A stretch of 64,000 nt of DNA. Origin: Candidatus Pelagibacter sp. RS40. GTDB lineage: Bacteria > Pseudomonadota > Alphaproteobacteria > Pelagibacterales > Pelagibacteraceae. The stretch covers positions 1,157,001 to 1,221,000 of the forward strand of contig NZ_CP020778.1 in assembly GCF_002101295.1 (NCBI RefSeq). Reading direction: 5' to 3'. Both the position numbers and the translations under genes were made by a program. Shown here piece after piece: positions 42,048-50,994 of this stretch. Position 1 is the first letter of the stretch. The number at the start of each line of letters is the position of its first letter. Below the pieces are notes generated by a model that had not been told where the DNA came from, ran no database searches, and was given only the letters and a program-made list of their open reading frames with translations.

Positions 42048-44947
42048 TTAACAGTTTCAAAAATCTTAAATAATAATTCTGAGACATGCTTACCTTTTTT
42101 TTTAGATAAATCAGATATTTGATGTCTACAGCTCGTACCATTTGCAACTATAAAATCTTTTTCATTACTATTATTGATTGCAGGTATTAAAGAAAGATTA
42201 GCCATTTTTTTTGATAATTCATAATTTTTACTTTCATAACCAAATGAACCAGCCATTCCACAACAGCTAGTCTCTATCATTTTATTATTAATATTTAATT
42301 CTGATAAAAGATTAGTCAGACCCCTCATTCTATCTTGTGATTTTTGATGACAGTGTCCATGAATTAATACATTTTGATCAAACCTATTAGCTTTGATATT
42401 ATTGTTATTTCTTATTTGTTCTAAAATAAATTCTTCAAGTAGATAAAATTTATTTTTAATTTTTTCTCTATTATTTACATTTTTTAAAGTCTGATACTCA
42501 TCGTTAAATGTTAATAAACATGATGGCTCAATACCTACAACCGGTAAATTAATGTAATTATTTTGTATAACGTAATCATTAAATCTATTTAGCTCTTCAG
42601 AGGCTTTGTCCAATTGGCCGTAAGATATATATGTTCTTCCACAGCAAAGTGGTCTCTTTAATTTATCTTTACCAAAACTTGGTATAACTGCCTGATAACC
42701 GAATTTATTTAGTACTTTAATTGCATAAACTAAATTTTCATTTTCAAAATTAATATTAAAAGTATCTGCAAACAAAATTACTTTATTTTCTGATACCGTC
42801 TGACTGTCATAAATCTCTCTTAAAGCATTCTGGTTTTGAACTTCAGGCATAGTTCTTGCAGTTGCAAAACCAAACTTTTCAACAATTGTTGAGATTAGTG
42901 GTATGTTTTTTATCTTATTGAATATAGGAGCAACAAACTTTAATAACCAAATAAGTCTTGGTATATCTGAGATAAATCTATCTTTAATTCGCATACTAAA
43001 TTTTTTATAGTAATGAGAAAGAAATTCAGATTTCATCTTAGCCATATCAACCGACATTGGACATTCTCTTTGACAAGCTTTACAGCTTACACATAACTCC
43101 ATAGTTTCGTACATTTCTTTAGATGCAAATGAACCTTTTGGAAGTTGGTTAGATAAAGCTAACCTTAAAGTATTTGCTCTTCCCCTGACTAAATCTTTTT
43201 CTTCTTTAGTTACTCTGTATGATGGACACATCACACCAGAATCTAATTTTCTACAAGCTCCATTATTATTACACATCTCAACAGCATCAGAAAATTGACC
43301 CCAATTAGACCAATCATAATGTGTATCTATATTTTCTGTCTGATAACCTGATTTGTATCTCATTAAAGATCTTTCGTTTGATTTAAACGGTCGAACAATT
43401 TTTCCAGGATTTAGAAGGTTTTTGCTATCGAATGTATCTTTTATTTCTTCAAAAGCATTGATGATTTTTTTACCAAACATCATTTCATGAAATTCTGATC
43501 TAACAATTCCATCACCATGCTCACCAGAATGAGAGCCTTTGTAATCTTTGACCATTTCAAAAGCTTCCTCAGATATAGATCTCATATTTTCTATATCTTT
43601 GTCAGATTTCATATTTAAAACCGGTCTTACGTGAAGTGTTCCAACAGAAGCATGAGCATAAAACATTCCACTTGTTCCGTATTTTTTAAATATTTCTTTT
43701 AATCTTGCAGTGTAGTCAGCTAGGTGTTCTAGAGAAACTGCACAATCTTCAATGAAGGCAACCGGTTTTTTATCACCCTTCATTGACATCAAAATATTTA
43801 ATCCAGCTTTTCTTATTTCAAAAACTTCTTTTTGTTCTGACAAATCTGAATAAAAAGAAAATTCGTTTTTTTTGTTTTGGTTTAAAACCAAATATTCTAG
43901 ATCTTTTATTTTCTTTTCATATACACTTTTCTCTTTATCAATAAATTCTACCATCAAAACAGCTTCAGGATTTCCTTTGATATATTTTTTAATACCTCCA
44001 GCATACATTGGGATTTCTTTTGCCAAATTTAATAAATTTTGGTCCATTAATTCAACACAAGTTGGTTTTAATTTTACAATCTCTTTTGATAATTCCATTG
44101 CTTGATGGAAATTATCAAAGTAGCAGACACCTAAAATTTTATTCTTTGGTATCTCTGATAATTTTAATTTTATTTTGTTAAATAAAGATAAAGTTCCTTC
44201 AGATCCAACAAGAAGATTTGATGAGTTGAAGCCTTCAGGATCAATTAAATCAATGTTATATCCTCCAACCCTTCTTTGTGTCGTTGGCCAATTAGCATCA
44301 ATTTCGCTTCCAACTTTTTGTCTTACATCGATAAATTTATCTATAATTTTATATAGTCTATCTTGATTGTTCTTTGTGGCTAAATAATTCTTATTTATTT
44401 GATCAAATTGAAATATAGAACCATCGTCTAATATTGCTTCAATAGCTAATACGTTATGAACCATGTTGCCATAATATAATGATCTAGATCCACAAGAATT
44501 ATTTGCTGACATCCCTCCAATAGTTGCTCTGCTACTTGTTGAAACGTCTACAGGAAACCAAAGACCGTGAGGCTTCAAATAATCATTAAGATGATCTAAT
44601 ACGACACCTGGCTGTACCCATACATATTTTTCTTCAACATTAAGTTCTAAAATTTTATTTTGATGTTTAGAGTAATCTAGCACAACACTTTCCCCAACAG
44701 TTTGACCACATTGAGAACTTCCTCCACCTCTAGCTAATAGAGGTACAGAATTCTTTTGTGAATATTCCATTAAATTTAAAACATCATTGGTATCTTTTGG
44801 AAGAACTACACCAAGTGGTTTAATTTGATATACAGAGGCATCTGTACTGTATCTACCACGTGAGAATTCATCGAATAAAGTCTTTCCATTAACTTTATCT
44901 CTAATTTCTTTACCAATTTTTTGTATCTGAGCTGAATTAAACCCCAT
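42044..44947 (-). CDS. Fused FAD/Fe-S 2-hydroxyacid dehydrogenase (YdiJ/D-2-hydroxyglutarate dehydrogenase-like)
   Basis: A 967-aa fusion. An N-terminal PCMH-type FAD domain (LARGGGSSQCGQTVGESVVLDYSKH near 75-100, GSEGTLSLFNKIKL near 248) is followed by an FAD-oxidase C-domain with HSGEHGDGIVRSEFH near 477, then Fe-S binding cysteines (CNNNGACRKLDSGVMC and CVSCKACQRECP near 560-640). It ends in a CCG domain with GHCHQKS and SCCGMAGSFGYE near 880-920. The layout equals GlcD fused to GlpC/GlcF-like parts, as in YdiJ (about 1018 aa). It should oxidise a D-2-hydroxyacid, passing electrons to the respiratory chain. The MR/MLE gene lies 17 bp upstream. Confidence 0.88.
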   Translation of the reverse strand: MGFNSAQIQKIGKEIRDKVNGKTLFDEFSRGRYSTDASVYQIKPLGVVLPKDTNDVLNLMEYSQKNSVPLLARGGGSSQCGQTVGESVVLDYSKHQNKILELNVEEKYVWVQPGVVLDHLNDYLKPHGLWFPVDVSTSSRATIGGMSANNSCGSRSLYYGNMVHNVLAIEAILDDGSIFQFDQINKNYLATKNNQDRLYKIIDKFIDVRQKVGSEIDANWPTTQRRVGGYNIDLIDPEGFNSSNLLVGSEGTLSLFNKIKLKLSEIPKNKILGVCYFDNFHQAMELSKEIVKLKPTCVELMDQNLLNLAKEIPMYAGGIKKYIKGNPEAVLMVEFIDKEKSVYEKKIKDLEYLVLNQNKKNEFSFYSDLSEQKEVFEIRKAGLNILMSMKGDKKPVAFIEDCAVSLEHLADYTARLKEIFKKYGTSGMFYAHASVGTLHVRPVLNMKSDKDIENMRSISEEAFEMVKDYKGSHSGEHGDGIVRSEFHEMMFGKKIINAFEEIKDTFDSKNLLNPGKIVRPFKSNERSLMRYKSGYQTENIDTHYDWSNWGQFSDAVEMCNNNGACRKLDSGVMCPSYRVTKEEKDLVRGRANTLRLALSNQLPKGSFASKEMYETMELCVSCKACQRECPMSVDMAKMKSEFLSHYYKKFSMRIKDRFISDIPRLIWLLKFVAPIFNKIKNIPLISTIVEKFGFATARTMPEVQNQNALREIYDSQTVSENKVILFADTFNINFENENLVYAIKVLNKFGYQAVIPSFGKDKLKRPLCCGRTYISYGQLDKASEELNRFNDYVIQNNYINLPVVGIEPSCLLTFNDEYQTLKNVNNREKIKNKFYLLEEFILEQIRNNNNIKANRFDQNVLIHGHCHQKSQDRMRGLTNLLSELNINNKMIETSCCGMAGSFGYESKNYELSKKMANLSLIPAINNSNEKDFIVANGTSCRHQISDLSKKKGKHVSELLFKIFETVN

Positions 44948-44964
44948 AAAACTTAATTAAAGGT

Positions 44965-46119
44965 TTATTTATTTTTGTAAACTAGTTTACCGAACTTTTT
45001 TAACGCGGTATCTGAAATCTCTAAACCTAAACCAGGTTTTTTATTTAAATGAATCCATCCTTCACTCATTTTATGTGGATTTTCAAATAATTGTGCTTGA
45101 AGAGGATCTCTCTCATCATCAAATGACTCAACTATTCTCCCAGCTGGAGTTGATGCTACTAATGGCGCATGGATATAGCAATCATGATGTGGAGCTACAT
45201 CTATATGATTTAATTCACACAATGCAGAAAGTTTTTTTCCATTAGTAAAACCACCAAACATTGTGCAATCAAATTGTAAAATTTGAATTGCATCTTCTTC
45301 TATCATGGATCTACATCCATAAATAGTTACTTCACTTTCACCACCTGATAATGGAATTTTAGTTTGTTTTGATAAAAGTTTTAAAGTCCTTCTATCATCT
45401 TCCCATCTAACTGGCTCTTCTATCCATGTAGGTTTAAATTTTTCAAACTCTTTTACACCTTCAATTGCGGTTTTTAGATCCCACGCTCTATTGACATCAA
45501 TCATTAAACCTTTTTGATCTCCAATTTCATCTCTAATAATTTCTAATCTCTTGACATCTTCTTTGATAGAAAGTCCTCCAACTTTAACTTTAAAACTTTG
45601 ATGACCAATATTTACTAATTTTTGTATTTCATCTCTTAGTTCTTTTTCATCTTTACCATCTCTGTAATAAGCACATGTAACATAAACAGGAATATTATTT
45701 CTGTATCCTCCAAACAATTTATACAATGGGATATTTGAAGCTTTTCCTATCAAATCCCAACAGGCAATATCTAAAGCTGCTGAAATTCTAATTAATGCTT
45801 CTCTACTCCAACCTTTTTCGCTACTAAGTCGTGTATCAGTTAATTTAAAAATTTTTTCATAAATTTTTTCAGGGCAAAATGGATCTTCTCCAATTATTAA
45901 ATCTTGTAACCCATTTGAAAATGGTTTGATGATAGGAGCAATGTCAGTATAACTTGTTGCTAAACCAAATCCAGAATGACCATCTTTAGTTTTAATTTTA
46001 ATTAAGAGTTCATTAGCGGTTGGCACTATAAAGTGACTAACCCAATGTGGTTTTACTTCATCTGGATTATTAAGAACATAAACTTCTAGGCTATCAATTA
46101 AATTACTACTATTTGTCAT
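44965..46119 (-). CDS. Mandelate racemase / muconate lactonizing family enzyme
   Basis: A 384-aa enolase-superfamily enzyme. Seen: the KxK base motif in FKVKVGGLS near 178, metal ligands Asp in LMIDVNRAWD near 208, Glu in TWIEEPVRWED near 236 and Glu in LSGGESEVTI near 262, plus the His of APHHDCYIHAPLV near 313. This set fits the mandelate racemase subgroup, mostly acid-sugar dehydratases or racemases. It is co-directional with the hydroxyacid dehydrogenase downstream and divergent (45 bp) from an aminotransferase. The substrate is unknown, probably a 2-hydroxy- or sugar acid. Confidence 0.88.
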   Translation of the reverse strand: MTNSSNLIDSLEVYVLNNPDEVKPHWVSHFIVPTANELLIKIKTKDGHSGFGLATSYTDIAPIIKPFSNGLQDLIIGEDPFCPEKIYEKIFKLTDTRLSSEKGWSREALIRISAALDIACWDLIGKASNIPLYKLFGGYRNNIPVYVTCAYYRDGKDEKELRDEIQKLVNIGHQSFKVKVGGLSIKEDVKRLEIIRDEIGDQKGLMIDVNRAWDLKTAIEGVKEFEKFKPTWIEEPVRWEDDRRTLKLLSKQTKIPLSGGESEVTIYGCRSMIEEDAIQILQFDCTMFGGFTNGKKLSALCELNHIDVAPHHDCYIHAPLVASTPAGRIVESFDDERDPLQAQLFENPHKMSEGWIHLNKKPGLGLEISDTALKKFGKLVYKNK

Positions 46120-46164
46120 ACATTATAAAATTGATTATATATATTCTTTAGCATATACACCGTT

Positions 46165-47337
46165 ATGGCAATTTCAAATAATATAAGACCTGGTCGACAT
46201 TTTTTACAAATTCCTGGACCAACAAACGTTCCAGATAGAGTTTTAAGAGCTATGGATTATCCAACTATAGATCACAGAGGTCCAGACTTTGCTGAATTAG
46301 GATTAAGAGTTTTAGATCGAATAAAATTAATATTTAAAACTTCAGAGCCAGTAATAATTTTTCCAGCTTCAGGAACGGGTGCTTGGGAGGCTGCACTTGT
46401 AAACACTTTAAGTGCTGGTGATAAAATCTTGATGTTTGAAACAGGACACTTCTCAACACTTTGGTGGGATATTGCTCAAAAATTCAGAATTGAAGTAGAC
46501 TTTGTTGAAGGTGATTGGAGAACAGGTGTTGATCCAAATATTGTTGAACAAAAACTAAAAGAAGACAAAGATAAAAAAATTAAAGCAGTTTGTGCTGTAC
46601 ATAATGAAACTTCTACTGGTGTTACAAGTAGAATTGGAGAAATTAGAAAAGCTATGGATAACGCGGAACATCCAGCTTTATTTTTTGTTGATACGATATC
46701 ATCATTAGGTTCTATTGATTATAGACATGAAGAGTGGAAAGTTGATGTAACTGTTGGAGGTTCTCAAAAAGGATTGTTATTACCTCCAGGACTTTCTTTT
46801 AATGCAATAAGTTCCAAAGCTTTAGAAGCATACAAAACATCTGAATTACCAAAATCGTATTGGGATTGGGGACCAATGTTAGAAAACAATAAAAAAGGTT
46901 ACTTTCCTTACACACCAGCCACAAACTTATTTTATGGCTTGGATGAAGCAATCAATATGCTTACAGAAGAAGGTTTAGATAATGTTTTCAAAAGGCACAA
47001 AAGATTTGCAGAAGCTACAAGAGTTGCAGTTAAATCGTGGGGATTAGAAATACTTTGTAAAAATCCAGATGAATATTCAGATTCATTGACGGCAGTAATG
47101 GTTCCAGATGGTCATGATGCTGATTTTTTAAGAAAAACTATTTTAGATCACTATAACATGTCATTAGGAACAGGACTTGCAAAAGTTGCAGGTAAAATTT
47201 TTAGAATTGGTCATTTAGGTGATTTTAATGAATTAATGTTAGCAGGAACTTTAGCTGGAGTAGAGATGGGATTAATGAAATCAAATATACCATATAAAAA
47301 AGGTGGAATACTTAAAGCTCTGGAATATTTGTGTTGA
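46165..47337 (+). CDS. Serine-glyoxylate / alanine-glyoxylate type aminotransferase
   Basis: A 390-aa class V PLP aminotransferase. FLQIPGPTNVPDRVLRAM opens it in typical AGAT/SGAT style, ASGTGAWEAALVNTLSAGDKIL binds PLP phosphate, and VDTISSLGSIDYRHEEWKVDVTVGGSQKGLLLPPGLSF contains the PLP Asp and the Schiff-base Lys near 199. The family moves an amino group from serine or alanine to glyoxylate. In SAR11-type metabolism this would link glyoxylate and glycine/serine supply. It is divergent from the MR/MLE gene and faces a hairpin at its 3' end. Confidence 0.9.
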   Translation: MAISNNIRPGRHFLQIPGPTNVPDRVLRAMDYPTIDHRGPDFAELGLRVLDRIKLIFKTSEPVIIFPASGTGAWEAALVNTLSAGDKILMFETGHFSTLWWDIAQKFRIEVDFVEGDWRTGVDPNIVEQKLKEDKDKKIKAVCAVHNETSTGVTSRIGEIRKAMDNAEHPALFFVDTISSLGSIDYRHEEWKVDVTVGGSQKGLLLPPGLSFNAISSKALEAYKTSELPKSYWDWGPMLENNKKGYFPYTPATNLFYGLDEAINMLTEEGLDNVFKRHKRFAEATRVAVKSWGLEILCKNPDEYSDSLTAVMVPDGHDADFLRKTILDHYNMSLGTGLAKVAGKIFRIGHLGDFNELMLAGTLAGVEMGLMKSNIPYKKGGILKALEYLC

Positions 47338-47375
47338 AAAAAAAGGAGGTGACTTCAGTCTCCCTCCATCACCTC
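47337..47375 (-). terminator. Intrinsic terminator of the phosphohexomutase gene
   Basis: Read on the minus strand, GAGGTGA (47375-47369) pairs with TCACCTC (47352-47346), with a 16-nt loop, and is followed by a run of eight T (47344-47337). This fits a Rho-independent terminator for the gene ending at 47444. The rest of the 106-bp gap to that gene shows nothing distinct. Confidence 0.6.
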
Positions 47376-47443
47376 AATGTTAATAATAAATGATTCTCTG
47401 GAATGATGTGATCACTTATTAGTTGAAAAATATTTCTTAAATA

Positions 47444-48898
47444 TCAAATTTTTTGATCGTATTCACCAATTTTACCAGTTTTTTGGAGTAAATTATCAAT
47501 AAAATCAAATATTCTTTTTTTTCTTTCATCAGATGTAGGACTTTCGGTTACGATAACTAAAGAAGGTTTGTTTGAAGACGCTCTAATTAACCCCCAAGAA
47601 CCATCATCAAATGAAAATCTTACACCATTTACTGTTAAAATATCCTTAATTTCTTGACCATCAATCAAGGTTTTATTATTTTTTATCTGTTTAATCTCTT
47701 TTACTAAATCATCAACAATATTATATTTTTCCTCATCTTTACAAAACGGAGCCATTGTAGGAGTTTGAAAAGTATTAGGTAACTCATTTGTAATTTCGCT
47801 CATTTTTTTATTTTGATTATCTAATAAATGACAGACCTGTATAGCAGAGTTAATACCATCATCGTACCCATATCCCAAAGGTTCATTAAAAAAAAAGTGC
47901 CCACTTTTTTCAAAACCTGCTAATGCATTTTCGATATTTACTTTCCTTTTGATATGAGAATGTCCAGTTTTCCAATATAATGTATTGCAATTATTTTTTG
48001 CTAAAATTTTATCTGTAGAATAAAGACCTGTTGATTTTACATCTACAATAAATTTTGCACCATTATGTTTTTCTGATAAATTTCTTGCAATCAATAATCC
48101 AATTTTATCAGAAAATATTTCATTTCCTTGTTCATCTATAACACCAACTCTATCTCCATCTCCATCAAAGCCAAATCCTATATCCGCCTCATTTTCTTTA
48201 ACAACTTTTGCAATTTCATGTAACATTTCAAGATCTTCTGGATTTGGATTATATTTTGGAAAAGTCCAGTCTAAATTACAATCAAGCTCAATGACCTCAC
48301 ATCCTATTCCTCTCAATATATCTGGAGCAAATATTCCAGCTGTACCATTTCCACATGCTACAACTGCTTTTATTTTTTTTGTAATTTTATTTTTATTAAT
48401 TAAGTCATTTTTATATATTTGTTGAAAATCATCTATATATTTTTCATTACCATTCCCTTTCTTAAATTTTTGATTAAGAGTGATTTCTTTTAATTCTTTC
48501 ATTTCTTCTGGTGCATGAGTTAAACCTTTTTTGATACCCATTTTAACACCTGTCCAACCATTTTCATTATGACTAGCTGTAACCATTGCAACTGCATCTG
48601 TATTTAAATTAAATTGTGCAAAATAAACCATAGGAGATAATGATAGACCTATGTCTTCAACATAACATCCTGTAAAAATTAAACCTTTTTTTAATGATGA
48701 TTTTATCTCTTCACTATAAGATCTATAATCATGACCAACTACTACTCTTGGATTTTCCTTATTTGTGTGTATTTTAATTTGAGTTCCTAATCCTTTTCCA
48801 AGCTCTTCGATTCCCTCAATGCTGATATCTTTTTCGTAAATCCATCTTGCGTCATATTCTCTAAATCCATAAGGGTCTATTTTTTTGGAATTTTTCAT
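47444..48898 (-). CDS. Phosphomannomutase/phosphoglucomutase
   Basis: A 484-aa alpha-D-phosphohexomutase with four domains. The phosphoserine loop is MVTASHNENGWTGVKMG near 110, the metal loop is GFGFDGDGDRVGVIDEQG near 245, the sugar-binding loop is GFEKSGHFFFNE near 320, and the C-terminal phosphate-contact loop is VRASSNKPSLVIVTES-like (read LIRASSNKPSLVIV) near 440. It makes hexose-1-phosphates for LPS and nucleotide-sugar synthesis. It is divergent from nrdA across 158 bp. Confidence 0.92.
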   Translation of the reverse strand: MKNSKKIDPYGFREYDARWIYEKDISIEGIEELGKGLGTQIKIHTNKENPRVVVGHDYRSYSEEIKSSLKKGLIFTGCYVEDIGLSLSPMVYFAQFNLNTDAVAMVTASHNENGWTGVKMGIKKGLTHAPEEMKELKEITLNQKFKKGNGNEKYIDDFQQIYKNDLINKNKITKKIKAVVACGNGTAGIFAPDILRGIGCEVIELDCNLDWTFPKYNPNPEDLEMLHEIAKVVKENEADIGFGFDGDGDRVGVIDEQGNEIFSDKIGLLIARNLSEKHNGAKFIVDVKSTGLYSTDKILAKNNCNTLYWKTGHSHIKRKVNIENALAGFEKSGHFFFNEPLGYGYDDGINSAIQVCHLLDNQNKKMSEITNELPNTFQTPTMAPFCKDEEKYNIVDDLVKEIKQIKNNKTLIDGQEIKDILTVNGVRFSFDDGSWGLIRASSNKPSLVIVTESPTSDERKKRIFDFIDNLLQKTGKIGEYDQKI

Positions 48899-48972
48899 GT
48901 GGATATATCTATATTTTCTTAAATTAATTATTGATAATTATTTTTTAAGTTCTATAAATGTTCTCTTGAATT

Positions 48973-48988
48973 ACTATTTATATAGTAT
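48973..48988. promoter_or_regulatory. NrdR-like box 1
   Basis: ACTATTTATATAGTAT matches 12 of 16 positions of the NrdR consensus ACACWATATATWGTGT. It overlaps a perfect inverted repeat TACTAT-TTAT-ATAGTA (48972-48987). It starts exactly 31 bp before the second box, the helically phased arrangement typical of NrdR sites upstream of ribonucleotide reductase operons. The consensus is from memory. Confidence 0.6.
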
Positions 48989-49003
48989 ATTTAGTCATTC
49001 AAC

Positions 49004-49019
49004 ACACAACATCTAGTTG
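49004..49019. promoter_or_regulatory. NrdR-like box 2
   Basis: ACACAACATCTAGTTG matches 12 of 16 positions of ACACWATATATWGTGT and overlaps the inverted repeat ACAAC-ATCTA-GTTGT (49006-49020). It lies 37 bp before the nrdA ATG. Pairing with box 1 at a 31-bp offset supports repression by NrdR, whose gene is not in this window. Confidence 0.6.
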
Positions 49020-49056
49020 TTTTTACACAAAAGAGTAACATTAATAAGAGGTTTAT

Positions 49057-50994
49057 ATGAACAAAATATTGTCACAAGCCATCAGAAAAGCTGTCTCTGA
49101 TTTTAAACCTAACATTAATCCTGAAAACAACGAAAAAAGACCAGATTTATTCTCATTAAATAATGATACAGAATTATTTCAAAACTCAAAAGGTATTACT
49201 ATCAAAATAGACAGATCAAGAGATAGTAACTTAACTGAATTTGGCAAAGCAACTTTAAGTGATAGATACCTAGGTTTTAACGAGTCATATCAAGATCTTT
49301 TTGCAAGAGTAGCAAGTCATTATGCAGATGACAACTTACACGCTCAAAGACTTTATAATTATATTAGTAACTTATGGTTTATGCCTGCAACACCAGTTTT
49401 ATCAAATGGTGGTACAAAAAGGGGATTGCCAATTTCTTGTTTCTTGAATGAAGCAGGAGATAGCTTAACAGGAATACTTGATTTATGGAGCGAGAATGTT
49501 TGGCTTGCAGCTAAAGGTGGAGGTATCGGAAGTTATTGGGGAAATTTAAGATCGATAGGTGAAAAAATTGGAAGGGTTGGCAAGACATCTGGAATAATTC
49601 CTTTCATTAAAGTCATGGACTCTTTGACTATGGCTATCAGCCAAGGCTCTTTAAGAAGAGGTTCTGCTGCTTGTTATTTACCAATTGATCATCCAGAGAT
49701 TGAGGAATTTATTGAAATGAGAAGACCAACAGGCGGTGATCCAAATAGAAGATCGCTCAATCTTCATCACGGTGTTTTGGTTTCAGATGCATTTATGAGA
49801 GCAGTTGAATTAGATGAACAGTGGGCGCTTAAAAGTCCTAAAGACCAGTCAGTTCAAGCAACAGTTTCTGCAAGAAATTTATGGATCAGATTGCTAACTG
49901 CAAGAATTGAAACTGGTGAACCTTACATCGTTTTCATTGACACTGTTAATAGAATGATACCTCAACACCATAAGCTAGCTGGATTGACAGTAAAAACATC
50001 TAATTTATGTAGCGAGATAACTTTACCAACAGGTATTGATAAAGAGGGGAGAGATAGAACCGCAGTATGTTGTTTATCATCTTTAAATTTAGAAAAATAT
50101 GATGAATGGAAAGATGATAATAACTTTATCCCAGATTTAATGAGAATGTTAGATAATGTATTAACAGACTTTATAGAAAAGGCACCAGAGTCATTTAGTG
50201 ATGCAACTTACTCTGCTTTAAAAGAAAGAAGTGTAGGTTTAGGTGTAATGGGTTTACACTCTTATTTTCAACAAAAGAAAATACCATTCGAGTCTGTAAT
50301 GAGTAAAGTTTGGAATAAAAAAATATTTTCAAATATACAAAAGCAAGTTGACCAAGCATCAAAAGATTTAGCCGATGAAAGAGGCCCATGTCCTGATGCT
50401 GCTGATTATGGAATTAATGAGAGATTTTCAAACAAAACAGCAATTGCTCCAACAGCATCAATTTCTATTATTTGTGGAGGAACATCTCCAGGAGTAGAGC
50501 CAATTGCAGCGAATAGCTACACTCATAAAACACTTTCTGGATCTTTTAATGTTAGAAATAAATATCTAACTGAGGTCTTGGAAAAATATGGTAAAAATGA
50601 TGAAGAAACTTGGTCGAGTATTACCACCAATCAAGGTTCAGTTTCTCACTTAGACTTTCTTTCTCAAAATGAAAAAGATGTTTTCAAAACAGCTTTTGAG
50701 CTAGATCAAAGATGGATTGTTGATTTGGGAGCAGATAGAACACCTCATATATCTCAAGCTCAGTCAATTAACATTTTTATTCCTGCAGATATCCATAAAA
50801 AGGATCTTCATCAAATTCACTTCCAAGCATGGAAAAAAGGTTTGAAAAGCCTTTATTATTGTAGATCAAAATCAATTCAAAGAGCTGAGAATGTTAACGA
50901 TGCCAGCTCAACAGATGTTAAAGCAAATGTATACAAATCAAAAAAACAACAATCAGATCAACCAGAATACGAGGAGTGTCTATCATGTCAGTAG
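49057..50994 (+). CDS. nrdA: Class I ribonucleotide reductase large subunit without ATP cone
   Basis: A 645-aa catalytic subunit that reduces ribonucleotides for DNA synthesis. Seen: FMPATPVLSNGGTKRGLPISCFL near 108-130 with the first redox Cys, TSNLCSEITLP near 312-322 with the thiyl-radical Cys (N-x-C-x-E), the second redox Cys in TAVCCLSSLNLEKY, and CLSC one residue before the C-terminus. It is clearly shorter than E. coli NrdA (about 760 aa); the N-terminal allosteric ATP-cone is not seen. The ribosome site AAGAGG lies 5 nt before the ATG. It overlaps nrdB by 10 bp. Confidence 0.94.
   Translation: MNKILSQAIRKAVSDFKPNINPENNEKRPDLFSLNNDTELFQNSKGITIKIDRSRDSNLTEFGKATLSDRYLGFNESYQDLFARVASHYADDNLHAQRLYNYISNLWFMPATPVLSNGGTKRGLPISCFLNEAGDSLTGILDLWSENVWLAAKGGGIGSYWGNLRSIGEKIGRVGKTSGIIPFIKVMDSLTMAISQGSLRRGSAACYLPIDHPEIEEFIEMRRPTGGDPNRRSLNLHHGVLVSDAFMRAVELDEQWALKSPKDQSVQATVSARNLWIRLLTARIETGEPYIVFIDTVNRMIPQHHKLAGLTVKTSNLCSEITLPTGIDKEGRDRTAVCCLSSLNLEKYDEWKDDNNFIPDLMRMLDNVLTDFIEKAPESFSDATYSALKERSVGLGVMGLHSYFQQKKIPFESVMSKVWNKKIFSNIQKQVDQASKDLADERGPCPDAADYGINERFSNKTAIAPTASISIICGGTSPGVEPIAANSYTHKTLSGSFNVRNKYLTEVLEKYGKNDEETWSSITTNQGSVSHLDFLSQNEKDVFKTAFELDQRWIVDLGADRTPHISQAQSINIFIPADIHKKDLHQIHFQAWKKGLKSLYYCRSKSIQRAENVNDASSTDVKANVYKSKKQQSDQPEYEECLSCQ

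Noticed and set aside
47343-47352. AAGGAGGTGA, a perfect complement to the 16S rRNA 3' end, on the plus strand after the aminotransferase stop
   Set aside because: No start codon lies at a workable distance and only a 9-codon ORF follows. The bases are better explained as one arm of the minus-strand terminator hairpin.
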